From Roseovarius sp. M141 (GTDB lineage Bacteria; Pseudomonadota; Alphaproteobacteria; Rhodobacterales; Rhodobacteraceae), in the NCBI RefSeq assembly GCF_024355225.1, contig NZ_VCNH01000001.1, positions 173,315 through 237,314 of the forward strand: a stretch of 64,000 bases of DNA, written 5' to 3'. Below, in pieces: positions 34,920-44,355 of the stretch. Position 1 is the stretch's first letter. Every line of letters begins with the position of its first letter. A program made the translations under genes and the position numbers. Under the pieces are notes generated by a model. That model did not search any database, was not told the origin of the DNA, and was given only the letters and a program-made list of their open reading frames with translations.

Positions 34920-35857
34920 TTGACCGTTGAGTCCCTAACCCTCGACAGGATTTCCAGCGTGTTGATACTCAGCGCCATTGTGCTTGCGCTGGTCGCTGCA
35001 AATTTGCCGCTAAGGGAGCTAAAGCCTTGCGCGGCTGGGCGATCCCGATGGCGACCGATATTGCGCTGGCCCTCGCGCTCCTGTCTCTGTTGGGGCGTCG
35101 CATCCCTGTGGGTCTCAAGATATTTCTGATGGCCTTGGCGATTTTTGACGACCTCGGGGCGGTTGCGATCATCGCGGTATTCTACGGCGAGGAAATTCAA
35201 TTCCTGCCAATGATCCTGGCCTTTGTAACGTTCGGGGTCATGATCGGCCTGAACCGGCTTGGTCAGGCTCACCCGCTGGCGTTGGCGGTTCTGGGCGCGA
35301 TGCTTTGGGTGGCTCTATTCGAAGCAGGGATCGAGGCCGCCCTTGCAGGCGTCCTGATCGCAGCCGTCATCCCCAATGGGATCAAAGATTATCGCGGAAA
35401 TTCACCGCTGCTGACAACTCACCGAATGCTGCATCCCTGGGCAAGTCTCCTGATCGTCCCCCTATTCGGTTTTTTCAACGCCGGCGTCACGATCGAGATC
35501 GAGACCTTGCGCAATGTTTCCAGCGGCGTGTCTATGGGGATCTTTTTCGGGCTGTTTCTGGGCAAGCAGATCGGCGTGCTTGGCGCGACCTGGTGCGCTG
35601 TAAAACTGAACATCTGCTTGCTGCCACCGGGCATCAGGTTCCGACATATCTATGATGTCGGCCTTCTGGCTGGCGTGGGGTTTACCATGGGCTCTTTCAC
35701 CGCTCTTGCGTTTGATACGCCGACACTGGCCGCCAGCGCGCGTCTGGCGATACTTGTCGGCTCCAGCCTGCCGGCCTTTGTCGGGCTTGCCGTCCTGTGG
35801 TTTGGGCAGGGCGACCCCGAAATGCAGAGGTCACGGCATCAAGGTGGCGGCACCTGA
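34920..35857 (+). pseudogene. nhaA: Na+/H+ antiporter NhaA with internal deletion
   Basis: The first codons give the NhaA first helix (SSVLILSAIVLALVAANLPL). About 95 residues normally found next are missing, and the frame shifts into GWAIPMATDIALALALLSLL, after which the antiporter continues to 35857. The functional Asp residues of later helices (ATDIAL and IFDDLG) are present. The loss of helices 2-3 and the frame break imply a non-functional gene. Compared with E. coli NhaA from memory. Confidence 0.8.
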
Positions 35858-35930
35858 TTGTCAGGCCTGCCGGTTTTCTGGCAGAAATCGCCGCGTGTTC
35901 GCCGTTTCTGCCCGGGCACATGGCAATAGT

Positions 35931-35944
35931 TTGACGTAGGTCAA
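35931..35944. promoter_or_regulatory. FNR/CRP-family box (TTGAC-N4-GTCAA)
   Basis: TTGACGTAGGTCAA is a perfect 5-4-5 palindrome of the FNR/DNR/NnrR class, 36 bp upstream of the start at 35980. It suggests control by oxygen or nitric oxide of the gene at 35980 and perhaps of the DUF3141-ackA-pta-fabI operon beyond. Confidence 0.6.
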
Positions 35945-35979
35945 TATCATTTGGACCCGTTTCGTGCTATGTTGCGCGG

Positions 35980-36357
35980 ATGGGCCACAGCAATCGACAT
36001 TTTGTGCTTACGCAGATCGTGCGGAATTTCCGTTTTTTGATGGCAACATTTCTGACAGCTATTTTGATTGCTGGAATAGTTCACACCGATGTCCATCAGA
36101 CGGCTGATGTCGATCGAAATGGCATCGATTTGCTCGTGCATGCTCAGGATGTGGGTCCTGACAATCACGCTGCCGTGGAATCGTCACATGATGCATCTTG
36201 TCCTTCACAATCTTTCTGTCACAACCAGCAGATGATAAGTGCCGATACTCTTGGGTCCAGACAGCCCCTGATTAAGAGCTTCCGGCTCCCAATGCCGGAC
36301 CCGGTTTTTGGCAGAAGCCAAATGGTTGCACTGGACATTCGCCCGCCGATCGCTTGA
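35980..36357 (+). CDS. small secreted/membrane protein, copy 5 of the C-x38-41-PP family
   Basis: 125 aa. A basic N-terminus and hydrophobic segment (about residues 18-36) are followed by SCPSQSFCH (about 74-82) and a C-terminal IRPPIA, with 41 residues from the last Cys to PP. It lies downstream of a FNR-type box and upstream of the DUF5676/DUF3141 genes. The ribosome binding site is weak. Function unknown. Confidence 0.5.
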   Translation: MGHSNRHFVLTQIVRNFRFLMATFLTAILIAGIVHTDVHQTADVDRNGIDLLVHAQDVGPDNHAAVESSHDASCPSQSFCHNQQMISADTLGSRQPLIKSFRLPMPDPVFGRSQMVALDIRPPIA

Positions 36358-36502
36358 CGATCCGGCGTTGGCACCGATTTTTTCACAGGTTTTGATTTCT
36401 GAGCCTGTAATGATCTCCCTCTGACAACGTCTTGATATTGAGCCCGTGGAAACACGGAACCGGTCGCGCTTGCGCGACGTCAAGTTTCAAGGAGTGATTC
36501 AT

Positions 36503-36772
36503 TTGTCAAATCCAAATCCCATTCGCATCTATCCGGTCGGCATGACCCTTGGCCTCCTGCTGGCACTGAACTTTGCGTTGTGCGTGGTGTTCGGACTGCT
36601 GTTTCCCGGGGCCACAATGTACCAGGCGTGGTTGCCGTTGCTGCCCGGCGTAACCTGGATCAGCTGGACAAGCGCACTTCTGGGTCTGGCCGAGAGCTTT
36701 GCCTATGGCTGGTACATCGCCGTGATCTTTGTGCCGACATTCAACTTCTTTTCCCGGAGGACACAAGCATGA
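36503..36772 (+). CDS. DUF5676-like two-helix membrane protein
   Basis: 89 aa with hydrophobic helices at about residues 13-36 and 53-78. The TTG at 36503 is chosen because AAGGAG lies 9 bp upstream; an in-frame GTG at 36494 is too close to that site. The stop overlaps the next gene start (ATGA). The layout and GMTLGLLLALNFALC core resemble the DUF5676 family found with copper and anaerobic genes. Function unknown. Confidence 0.65.
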   Translation: MSNPNPIRIYPVGMTLGLLLALNFALCVVFGLLFPGATMYQAWLPLLPGVTWISWTSALLGLAESFAYGWYIAVIFVPTFNFFSRRTQA

Positions 36773-38529
36773 ACACCCAAGCCAAGTTCGACAAATTAGT
36801 AGCTGCAAACACGGATCCTGAAGCTAAATCCGCTGGGGATCATCAAGCGTCACCTGATCCCGTCGCCTATGGCCGCGATCTGTGGGAACGCTCGGTGCTT
36901 TTCATGGACACGCTGCGTGAACGTGCCGACAACATGATCGCCCATGACCGCGCGGGGATGCCGCCCCTGCTGGATTTCAAATACGAGACGCTGCTGGATG
37001 CGCGCCAGTTCGATCAGCCTGCCAATTACGCGCTGCTGCGGATCACCGAAATTGATGGAAATTGCTGGGACGATTGCGTCGATGAGGCAAAGCCGCCGGT
37101 GATTGTTGTCGATCCGCGCGCCGGCCATGGTCCCGGCATCGGCGGGTTCAAACGCGACAGCGAGGTCGGGATGGCGATGGCCGAGGGGCACCCAGTCTAT
37201 TTCGTTATCTTCTTTCCCGAACCCATCGCAGGCCAGAAGCTCGACGATGTTCTGTTCGCCCTGCGTCGCTTTGTCGAGGAGGTCTCGGCTCGTCACGACG
37301 GCGCGGCACCGGTGCTTTACGGCAACTGCCAGGCCGGTTGGGCTGTTACGATTCTGGCCGCGCATTGCGAAGGTCTGGCGGGGCCGGTGGTGCTGAACGG
37401 CTCGCCCCTGTCCTACTGGGCGGGTGAGGAGGGTGTGAACCCGATGCGGGTGACGGGCGGATTGCTGGGCGGATCATGGCTTGCTCATCTTATCGCCGAT
37501 CTGGGCGACGGCCGCTTCGACGGCGTCTGGCTTGCGCAGAATTTCGAGAGCCTCAAGCCGGAAAAGGCGATCTGGGAGAAATACGCAAACCTGCTGACCA
37601 ATATCGATACCGAACGCGAGCGCTTTCTCGACTTCGAGCGCTGGTGGAACGGGTTCTACGCACTCAGCCGCGAAGAGATCCTGGAAATCACTCAGGACTT
37701 ATTCATCGGCAACCTGCTTGAAAACGGCGAGTTGCACATTGGCGATCACTGCATCGCCGACCTGCGCAAGATCAAGAATCCGATGATCGTATTTGCCTCC
37801 TACGGTGACAACATCACACCGCCCGCGCAGGCGCTTGGCTGGATTCCTGCGGTCTACAAGGACACTGCCGATCTCAAGTCTGCCGGACAGAGGATCGTCT
37901 ACATGACCAACGCCCATGTAGGGCACTTGGGGATTTTCGTGTCCGCCTCGGTGGCGCGCCTCGAACATCGGGCCATTCTTGAAAGCCTTGAGCGGATCGG
38001 CAAACTGAAACCCGGGCTTTACGAGATGAAGATCGACAATCCCTCGGGCGATCCCGATTGCCACGCGCCGGACTACAAGGTGCGGTTCGAGCCGCGCGAC
38101 GTCGCCGATCTGCGACATGATGTGCCGACGGAGGCCTTCGAGAAGGTCGCCCGCCTGTCGGAGAAAAACGAGGCGTTCTATTCCGCCTTTGTCAGTCCTT
38201 GGGTTCGGCTGATGACCTCCCCGGCCAGTGCAGAAATGCTGAAATCGATGCATCCGATGCGCACCAGCCGCCTGATGTTCTCGGAACGCTTCAATCCCTG
38301 GATGCGTCTCGTGCGGCAGACGGCGGAGAGTATTTCCAAGACCCGTGAGCCCCTTGAGCGCAACGACCCCATGCTTGCGCGCGAGCGGGCCGCAATTGAT
38401 GCGGTCGGTGACGCCATCGAACGGGCACGCATTGCCCGCGACGCCCGCTTTGAGCGCACATTCAGGACGCTCTTCGGCGCTGGCGATGACGAGACTGACA
38501 GCGAAAACAACGCGCACATGCCAAGCTGA
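36769..38529 (+). CDS. DUF3141 protein (PHA synthase-like alpha/beta hydrolase)
   Basis: 586 aa. N-terminal DLWERSVLFMDTLRERADNM (about residues 35-54) resembles polyhydroxyalkanoate synthase leaders. An alpha/beta-hydrolase core follows with a Cys nucleophile elbow GNCQAGW (about 185-191), Cys 187 standing where PhaC has its catalytic Cys. The C-terminal 120 residues are helical. The family usually sits beside ackA, pta and fabI, as here. The substrate is unknown; an acyl-CoA or polyester role is inferred. Confidence 0.85.
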   Translation: MNTQAKFDKLVAANTDPEAKSAGDHQASPDPVAYGRDLWERSVLFMDTLRERADNMIAHDRAGMPPLLDFKYETLLDARQFDQPANYALLRITEIDGNCWDDCVDEAKPPVIVVDPRAGHGPGIGGFKRDSEVGMAMAEGHPVYFVIFFPEPIAGQKLDDVLFALRRFVEEVSARHDGAAPVLYGNCQAGWAVTILAAHCEGLAGPVVLNGSPLSYWAGEEGVNPMRVTGGLLGGSWLAHLIADLGDGRFDGVWLAQNFESLKPEKAIWEKYANLLTNIDTERERFLDFERWWNGFYALSREEILEITQDLFIGNLLENGELHIGDHCIADLRKIKNPMIVFASYGDNITPPAQALGWIPAVYKDTADLKSAGQRIVYMTNAHVGHLGIFVSASVARLEHRAILESLERIGKLKPGLYEMKIDNPSGDPDCHAPDYKVRFEPRDVADLRHDVPTEAFEKVARLSEKNEAFYSAFVSPWVRLMTSPASAEMLKSMHPMRTSRLMFSERFNPWMRLVRQTAESISKTREPLERNDPMLARERAAIDAVGDAIERARIARDARFERTFRTLFGAGDDETDSENNAHMPS

Positions 38530-38547
38530 CAGGAAGGGACACTAGAG

Positions 38548-38727
38548 ATGCAATGGATTTTGGAAAATTGGGTGCTCCTGCTTGTCGGTAGTGCAATGGT
38601 GGCGATGCATCTGTTCCGCCACGGGCACAAAGACCGAGGCCACGTCTCACATCCGGGCTGCGCCAAACGCGCTGAAGCCGTTGAATCCGAGGCTGCTATA
38701 TCGGCCAAGGACGGCACCAATGTCTGA
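38548..38727 (+). CDS. 59-aa membrane peptide overlapping ackA
   Basis: Starts MQWILENWVLLLVGSAMVAM, one helix, then HLFRHGHKDRGHVSH, a His-rich stretch, and a polar tail. It is similar in plan to the DUF2933 protein at 45631. AGGAAGGG lies about 12 bp upstream. The 3' end overlaps the ackA start by 8 bases, so it is part of the operon. Confidence 0.55.
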   Translation: MQWILENWVLLLVGSAMVAMHLFRHGHKDRGHVSHPGCAKRAEAVESEAAISAKDGTNV

Positions 38728-39928
38728 ACAGGTCATCCTGACACTGAATGCGGGTTCGTCCTCGCTAAAGTTCGCGCTGTTTTCCGCAATCAGAAACCCC
38801 AGACGGCTCTGGTCGGGGGCGATTGATCGGATCGGGTCACCAAATGCCCATTTCCGATTGAGCGACGCGCGCAAAACTGTCGTGGTCGATGAACCGGGTT
38901 CGCTCGACAGTCATGAGGCAGCGCTCACCCGGTTGCTCACAGCCATTGCAAGCCTTCCAGGATCGCTGGATCTGGTTGCGGTCGGCCACCGCGTTGTTCA
39001 TGGCGGGCCGGAATGTGATTGCCCCAAACGCGTCACACCCGCGCTGACGGAGCGACTGCGTCGCCTGACGTCGCTGGCGCCGCTGCACATCCCACCCAAT
39101 CTGGCAGGGATCGACGCGGTGCTGGCGGCTCGGCCCGATCTGCTACAGGTGGCCTGTTTTGACACCTCGTTTCACCACGATATACCCCGCATGGCGCGGA
39201 TGACGGCTCTGCCCCGCGCCCTCACTGAATCCGGGGTCCGGCGCTACGGCTTTCACGGGCTTTCCTACGAATACATCATGGAGACGTTGCAAAAGGATGG
39301 CGTGAATACCGGTGCTGAACGCATCATCATCGCGCATCTTGGCAACGGTGCGTCGATGGCCGCGATCCGCAATGGCCACCCCGTCGAAACCAGCATGGGA
39401 TTTTCCACTATCGCAGGCCTGCCGATGGGCACGCGGTGCGGCGACCTTGATCCCGGCATCCTGCTCTATCTGATGCGCGAAGAGGGGATGACGGCGGACG
39501 AGATGTCCGATCTGCTCTACAACCAAAGCGGACTTTTGGGGATCTCGGGTCTGAGCCGCGATATGCAGGATCTGCTCGACAGCCGTGAAAAAGCCGCCGC
39601 CGAGGCTGTCGATTACTTCTGCTATCAGGCTCGGCTGCATCTCGCGCGACTGACCGGTGCGCTTGGCGGGTTGGACCGGGTCGTGTTCACCGGCGGCATC
39701 GGCGAAAATTCAGCCGGAGTTCGCGGCCGGATTTGTGCGGAACTCGGATATCTCGGGGTCTGCCTTGACAGTGGCGCCAACCAGGCAGGGATCGGCGTCA
39801 TTTCAAAACCGGGTGCCGGAGTGACAGTCGAGGCCCGCGCCACTGACGAAGAAAAGATGATCGCCTGCCATGTGGCCGCGAAACTTGCGGTCCATCCGGC
39901 GCCGCAATCTGCACAGACGGAGGCCTGA
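38720..39928 (+). CDS. ackA: acetate kinase AckA
   Basis: 402 aa. The N-terminal phosphate-binding LNAGSSSLKFALF (about residues 8-20), GHRVVHGG, FDTSFHHDIP and the adenosine region VFTGGIGENSAGVR (about 320-333) are the AckA signature. It makes ATP from acetyl phosphate or the reverse. ATG at 38720 is chosen from AAGGA upstream and the SSSLKF distance. It is directly followed by a phosphate acyltransferase. Confidence 0.92.
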   Translation: MSEQVILTLNAGSSSLKFALFSAIRNPRRLWSGAIDRIGSPNAHFRLSDARKTVVVDEPGSLDSHEAALTRLLTAIASLPGSLDLVAVGHRVVHGGPECDCPKRVTPALTERLRRLTSLAPLHIPPNLAGIDAVLAARPDLLQVACFDTSFHHDIPRMARMTALPRALTESGVRRYGFHGLSYEYIMETLQKDGVNTGAERIIIAHLGNGASMAAIRNGHPVETSMGFSTIAGLPMGTRCGDLDPGILLYLMREEGMTADEMSDLLYNQSGLLGISGLSRDMQDLLDSREKAAAEAVDYFCYQARLHLARLTGALGGLDRVVFTGGIGENSAGVRGRICAELGYLGVCLDSGANQAGIGVISKPGAGVTVEARATDEEKMIACHVAAKLAVHPAPQSAQTEA

Positions 39929-39931
39929 ACC

Positions 39932-40963
39932 ATGTCCCCAAATTCTGAAAAGCTGCAACACCTGATCGAAAGAGCCTGCGCTCTGACCCCGGTTCGGGTG
40001 GCTGTGGTCGATGCGGCACAATCGGTGGTTCTCGAAACCCTGCGCGATGCTGTGACACTTGGTCTTGTCGAGCCTCGATTGCTGGGCGAACCGGATGCGA
40101 TCCTTGCCCTGTGCCGCGATCTGGGCTGGGACGTCGATCCCGCTTGGATCATCCCGACCACGTCCGATGCCGATGCCGCGGCCCGCGCCGTGGCCATGGT
40201 GCGCCGTGGCGAGGCCGATTTCCTGATGAAGGGCAACCTGCATACCGATGTGCTGCTGCGCGCGGTGCTGGACAAGGACAGTGGCCTGCGTCTGCCCGGT
40301 CGCCGGGTCAGCCATGTCTTTCTGGTCGATGTACCCGGCCATGACCGGCTGATTGGCATTACCGATGCCGCGATCAACATCGCTCCCGACCTGACTGCAA
40401 AGGCCGAGATCTGCCAGAACGCCGTCGATCTGTTTCACATCCTTGGAAGTGCAGAGCCGAACGTCGCCGTTCTTTCGGCGGTCGAGACGGTCGCAAGCAG
40501 CATCGCCTCGACGCTGGATGCGGCCTGCCTGACGCTGATGGCGCGGCGCGGTCAGATTACCGGCGCGCACGTTGACGGACCGCTGGCCTTCGACAACGCA
40601 ATTTCGGCGCTGGCAGCGAAGGAGAAGGGCATCCTGTCAGATGTCGCAGGCCAGGCCGACATCCTTCTGGTGCCTGATCTCGTTTCGGGCAATATCCTTG
40701 CCAAGGCGCTGGAGTATCTCGGGCGGGCAGTTGCCGCCGGCGTTGCTGTCGGGCTGTCGGCCCCCGTCGTGCTGACCTCTCGTTCTGACCCTGCTTCCGC
40801 CCGGATGGCATCTCTCGCCGTGGCGGCATTGATGCACCATCAAGCCAGGTCGGACAACGCGCGCCAAGAGCCGCAGGAGAACAGCGTCGCCGCTGCACCG
40901 CAAGCAGAGCAGTCCTGTTGCCCCCTGAGCGTGACCGCCGCCTTCAGGGAGGCCGCAGAATGA
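39932..40963 (+). CDS. phosphate acetyl/butyryltransferase family protein
   Basis: 343 aa. The PTA/PTB fold is seen as DFLMKGNLHTDVLLRAVL (about residues 100-117), ISHVFLVD-like (VSHVFLVDVPG) and LLVPDLVSGNILAKAL (about 248-263). It converts acyl-CoA to acyl phosphate for AckA. It lacks the long N-terminal domains of E. coli Pta. The last about 35 residues are polar and include CC. The stop overlaps the fabI start (ATGA). Confidence 0.88.
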   Translation: MSPNSEKLQHLIERACALTPVRVAVVDAAQSVVLETLRDAVTLGLVEPRLLGEPDAILALCRDLGWDVDPAWIIPTTSDADAAARAVAMVRRGEADFLMKGNLHTDVLLRAVLDKDSGLRLPGRRVSHVFLVDVPGHDRLIGITDAAINIAPDLTAKAEICQNAVDLFHILGSAEPNVAVLSAVETVASSIASTLDAACLTLMARRGQITGAHVDGPLAFDNAISALAAKEKGILSDVAGQADILLVPDLVSGNILAKALEYLGRAVAAGVAVGLSAPVVLTSRSDPASARMASLAVAALMHHQARSDNARQEPQENSVAAAPQAEQSCCPLSVTAAFREAAE

Positions 40964-41772
40964 AGGATTCTCCCCTTGCGGTCAGCCCCGCCAGATTGCT
41001 CGACATGACCGGCAAGAAGGGGCTGGTCATCGGCATCGCCAATGAGCACAGCCAGGCCTGGGCGGCGGCGCGCAATTTCCACGCGGCGGGCGCGGACCTC
41101 GCGGTGACCTATCTCAACGACAAGGCCCGGTCGTTCGTAGAGCCGTTGGCTACCGCGATCGACGCCCCCATTCTGCTGCCCTGCGATGTGGCACGGGACG
41201 GTCAACTGGAGGCAGTCCTTAACGCCATAACCCAAGCCTGGGGGCGTCTCGACTTTGTACTGCATGCGATCGCCTGGTCACCACCCGAAGATCTGCACGG
41301 TCGGTTGATCGACTGTTCAGCCGACGGGTTCGCACAATCGATGCAGGTGTCCTGCCATTCTTTCATCCGCACGGCGAAACTGGCCGAACCGCTGATGGGA
41401 GAGGGCGGTAGCCTGATGACCCTCAGCTTTCTTGGGGCCGAAAGGGTCGTGGATCATTACGGTCTCATGGGTCCGGTCAAGGCTGCGCTCGAGTCGTCGG
41501 TGCGTTATCTGGCGCATGAGCTCGGGCCAAAAGGCATTCGCGTCAACGCAATTTCGGTGGGTGCGGTGAAGACCCGCGCCGCCTCGGGCATCCGGCATTT
41601 CGATGAGCTGATCGACGAGACCGAGCGGAAATCGCCGCTGCGCCGCACCGTTACAACTGACGAGGTCGGGCGCGCCGCGCTTTTGCTCGCCAGCGACTAC
41701 ACAACCGCAATCACTGGCAAAGTCTTACATGTCGACGCCGGATTCCATGTCAATGGCATGGTGTTTCACTGA
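40960..41772 (+). CDS. fabI: enoyl-[acyl-carrier-protein] reductase FabI
   Basis: 270 aa. Short-chain dehydrogenase fold of the FabI type: GLVIGIANEHSQAWAAAR (about residues 21-38), catalytic YGLMGPVK (Tyr 167, Lys 174; Y-x6-K) and AGFHVNGM at the end. It uses NADH to reduce enoyl chains. A second, operon-linked FabI beside DUF3141-ackA-pta suggests remodelling of acyl flow under low oxygen; this is inference. Confidence 0.9.
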   Translation: MKDSPLAVSPARLLDMTGKKGLVIGIANEHSQAWAAARNFHAAGADLAVTYLNDKARSFVEPLATAIDAPILLPCDVARDGQLEAVLNAITQAWGRLDFVLHAIAWSPPEDLHGRLIDCSADGFAQSMQVSCHSFIRTAKLAEPLMGEGGSLMTLSFLGAERVVDHYGLMGPVKAALESSVRYLAHELGPKGIRVNAISVGAVKTRAASGIRHFDELIDETERKSPLRRTVTTDEVGRAALLLASDYTTAITGKVLHVDAGFHVNGMVFH

Positions 41773-41828
41773 GGTCCGAACCCGTCGCGGAAAACCCGCG
41801 GTGAGAGCAGGACAGGAAAGGACACGAG

Positions 41829-44231
41829 ATGAACGTAACCAAGGGTAAATTTGGCAAGAGGGTGGACGACATGGAGAGCATTGATACAGTTCCGGACGGC
41901 TATTCCGGAACGGTCTACACCTGCTCCATGCATCCCGAAATACGCAGCACTGAGGAAGGACGCTGCCCAAAATGCGGCATGAACCTGATACCGGAAGGGG
42001 AAGTTGCGGAGCACGGGCATCACGACCATTCTGGTCACGCCGACGCGCATGGTGGCGTAAGCGTGAATGTCAAGGACGGCGAATACGATACCGTGCCCGA
42101 CAGCTACAACGGGACGGTCTATACCTGCCCGATGCACCCGCAGGTACGTCATCCCGGACCGGGGTCATGTCCGCTCTGCGGCATGGGGCTGGAGCCGGAA
42201 ACGGTGAGCCTGGAAGATGACGGCCCGAATCTCGAACTGGTGGATTTTACCCGGCGGTTCTGGGTCGGTGCTGTGCTGACGGTCCCGCTCCTGGTTCTGG
42301 CGATGGGTCCGTTCGTCGGATTCACATATTTGATGGAACTGTTGGGGGAGCGCACTTCACTCTGGGCAGAACTCGTTCTTGCAACGCCGGTGATCCTCTG
42401 GTCGGGATGGCCGTTTTTCGTCCGCGGCTACAATTCGTTCCGCACGTTGAATCTCAACATGTTCAGTCTGATCTCGATGGGGGTCGGCGCGGCTTGGATA
42501 TTCAGCGTCGTGGCCGTCATCGCACCGGGGATATTCCCCGAAGGCTTCCGCGACCAGAACGGCAATGTTGGCGTCTATTTTGAAGCGGGCGCCGTGATCG
42601 TGGTCCTGGTCCTGCTGGGACAGATGATGGAGTTGCACGCCCGCGAAGGTACCGGCAAGGCGATCCGCGCTCTGCTGGATATGGCCGCCAAGACGGCACT
42701 GGTCGTCCGGCCCGACGGCACCGAAGAAGAAATCGAGCTGGACCAGGTGCAGCTGGGCGATCACCTGCGGGTGCGCCCGGGTGACAAGGTGCCGGTGGAT
42801 GGCGTGGTTGTCGAAGGTCGCTCCTCCGTCGATGAATCGATGATTTCGGGCGAACCCATGCCGGTTGAAAAGGTCGCAGGAGAGCCTGTCACGGGCGCGA
42901 CGATCAACGGCACCGGTAGTCTGGTGATCGAGGCGACAAGGATCGGCGCCGACACCATGCTGTCCCAGATTGTGCAGATGGTCGCGAATGCGCAGCGCAG
43001 CCGCGCCCCCATCCAGAAATACGCCGACAAGGTGGCGGGACTGTTCGTGCCCGCCGTCATCATCGTCGCGATCCTGTCGTTCATTACCTGGGCGATCTGG
43101 GGACCGGATCCTGCGATGGCCTATGGCCTCGTCTCCGCCGTGGCCGTGCTGATCATCGCCTGTCCCTGTGCACTTGGCCTCGCTACACCGATGTCGATCA
43201 TGACCGCCACGGGCCGCGGCGCGCAGATGGGCGTGCTGATCAAGAACGCAGAGGCGCTGGAACGGTTCGAGAAGGTCGACATCCTGATCGTGGACAAGAC
43301 AGGCACGCTGACCGAAGGAAAACCCAAACTGGTCGCGGTTTTGCCGGAGGCAGGACATGATGAGGCCGAGGTGCTGCGCCTTGCTGCGTCGCTGGAGCGG
43401 GGATCGGAACACCCGCTGGCCGAGGCCATCGTGCGCGGTGCCGAAGAACGTGGCATTAAATTTTCTAAAGCCGAAGATTTCGAGGCCGTGACCGGCAAGG
43501 GCGTCAAGGGTCGGGTGGACGGCAAGTCCGTCGCGCTCGGCAACGCGGCCCTGATCCATGATCTGGGGCTGGACAGTGGCGCGCTGGTCGACACCGCCAA
43601 CGCCCGGCGCGACGAGGGCGAGACGGTGATGTTCATCGTGCTCGACGGGGCCATTGCCGGGCTGGTCAGTGTGGCCGATCCGGTCAAGGAGACCACGCCG
43701 GCCGCGCTCAAGGCGCTGCATGAGCAGGGCTTCCGGATCATCATGGCGACGGGCGACAACGAACGCACGGCGCAGGCCGTCGCGAGCCGGCTGGGCATCG
43801 ACGAGATCCGCGCCGACGTACTGCCCGAAGACAAGGCCCGGATCATCAAGGAGTTGCAGGCCGAGGGTAAAAAGGTCGCGATGGCTGGCGACGGGGTCAA
43901 TGACGCGCCTGCCCTTGCCCAGGCCGATGTCGGTATCGCCATGGGCACCGGGGCCGACGTGGCGATCGAAAGTGCCGGGTTCACACTGGTCAAGGGTAAC
44001 CTCGATGGCATCGTGCGGGCCCGGAAACTGTCCCACGCGACCATGCGTAACATCCGTCAAAACCTCTTCTTTGCGATGATCTACAACGCTGCGGGCGTCC
44101 CGATTGCGGCAGGTGTGCTTTACCCGTTCCTCGGCATCCTGATCGGCCCAATCTTTGCCGCCTTCGCAATGAGCGCATCGTCCCTGTCGGTCGTGCTGAA
44201 CGCGCTCCGACTGCGGCGGCTGAAGTTCTAA
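41829..44231 (+). CDS. copper-translocating P1B-type ATPase with two N-terminal metal-binding domains
   Basis: 800 aa. Two short heavy-metal-binding domains, [17 protein letters not shown] (about residues 28-50) and [17 protein letters not shown] (about 96-120), precede eight membrane helices. Catalytic parts are the actuator [10 protein letters not shown], ion-path [11 protein letters not shown] (about 443-453), DKTGTLTEG (about 488), SEHPLAEAI and GDGVNDAP. No CxxC MerP-like domain. This is CopA/CopB-class Cu export ATPase. It lies upstream of the NirK-like gene with a 124-bp gap. Confidence 0.93.
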   Translation: MNVTKGKFGKRVDDMESIDTVPDGYSGTVYTCSMHPEIRSTEEGRCPKCGMNLIPEGEVAEHGHHDHSGHADAHGGVSVNVKDGEYDTVPDSYNGTVYTCPMHPQVRHPGPGSCPLCGMGLEPETVSLEDDGPNLELVDFTRRFWVGAVLTVPLLVLAMGPFVGFTYLMELLGERTSLWAELVLATPVILWSGWPFFVRGYNSFRTLNLNMFSLISMGVGAAWIFSVVAVIAPGIFPEGFRDQNGNVGVYFEAGAVIVVLVLLGQMMELHAREGTGKAIRALLDMAAKTALVVRPDGTEEEIELDQVQLGDHLRVRPGDKVPVDGVVVEGRSSVDESMISGEPMPVEKVAGEPVTGATINGTGSLVIEATRIGADTMLSQIVQMVANAQRSRAPIQKYADKVAGLFVPAVIIVAILSFITWAIWGPDPAMAYGLVSAVAVLIIACPCALGLATPMSIMTATGRGAQMGVLIKNAEALERFEKVDILIVDKTGTLTEGKPKLVAVLPEAGHDEAEVLRLAASLERGSEHPLAEAIVRGAEERGIKFSKAEDFEAVTGKGVKGRVDGKSVALGNAALIHDLGLDSGALVDTANARRDEGETVMFIVLDGAIAGLVSVADPVKETTPAALKALHEQGFRIIMATGDNERTAQAVASRLGIDEIRADVLPEDKARIIKELQAEGKKVAMAGDGVNDAPALAQADVGIAMGTGADVAIESAGFTLVKGNLDGIVRARKLSHATMRNIRQNLFFAMIYNAAGVPIAAGVLYPFLGILIGPIFAAFAMSASSLSVVLNALRLRRLKF

Positions 44232-44355
44232 CGAGCGGGCGCGGCGAGGCTTTGTATCCGCATTAGTATGCAGCGTTGTCGATCCGAAACAAATTTGGAA
44301 ATCCGATCATCGGGTTTCTTACGGAAGCAACCAAGCAAGCAAAGGAGACAAACAA

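Noticed and set aside
42357..44060. 567-codon open frame antisense to the copper ATPase
   Set aside because: Mirror of conserved P-type ATPase codons; no ribosome binding site or domain.
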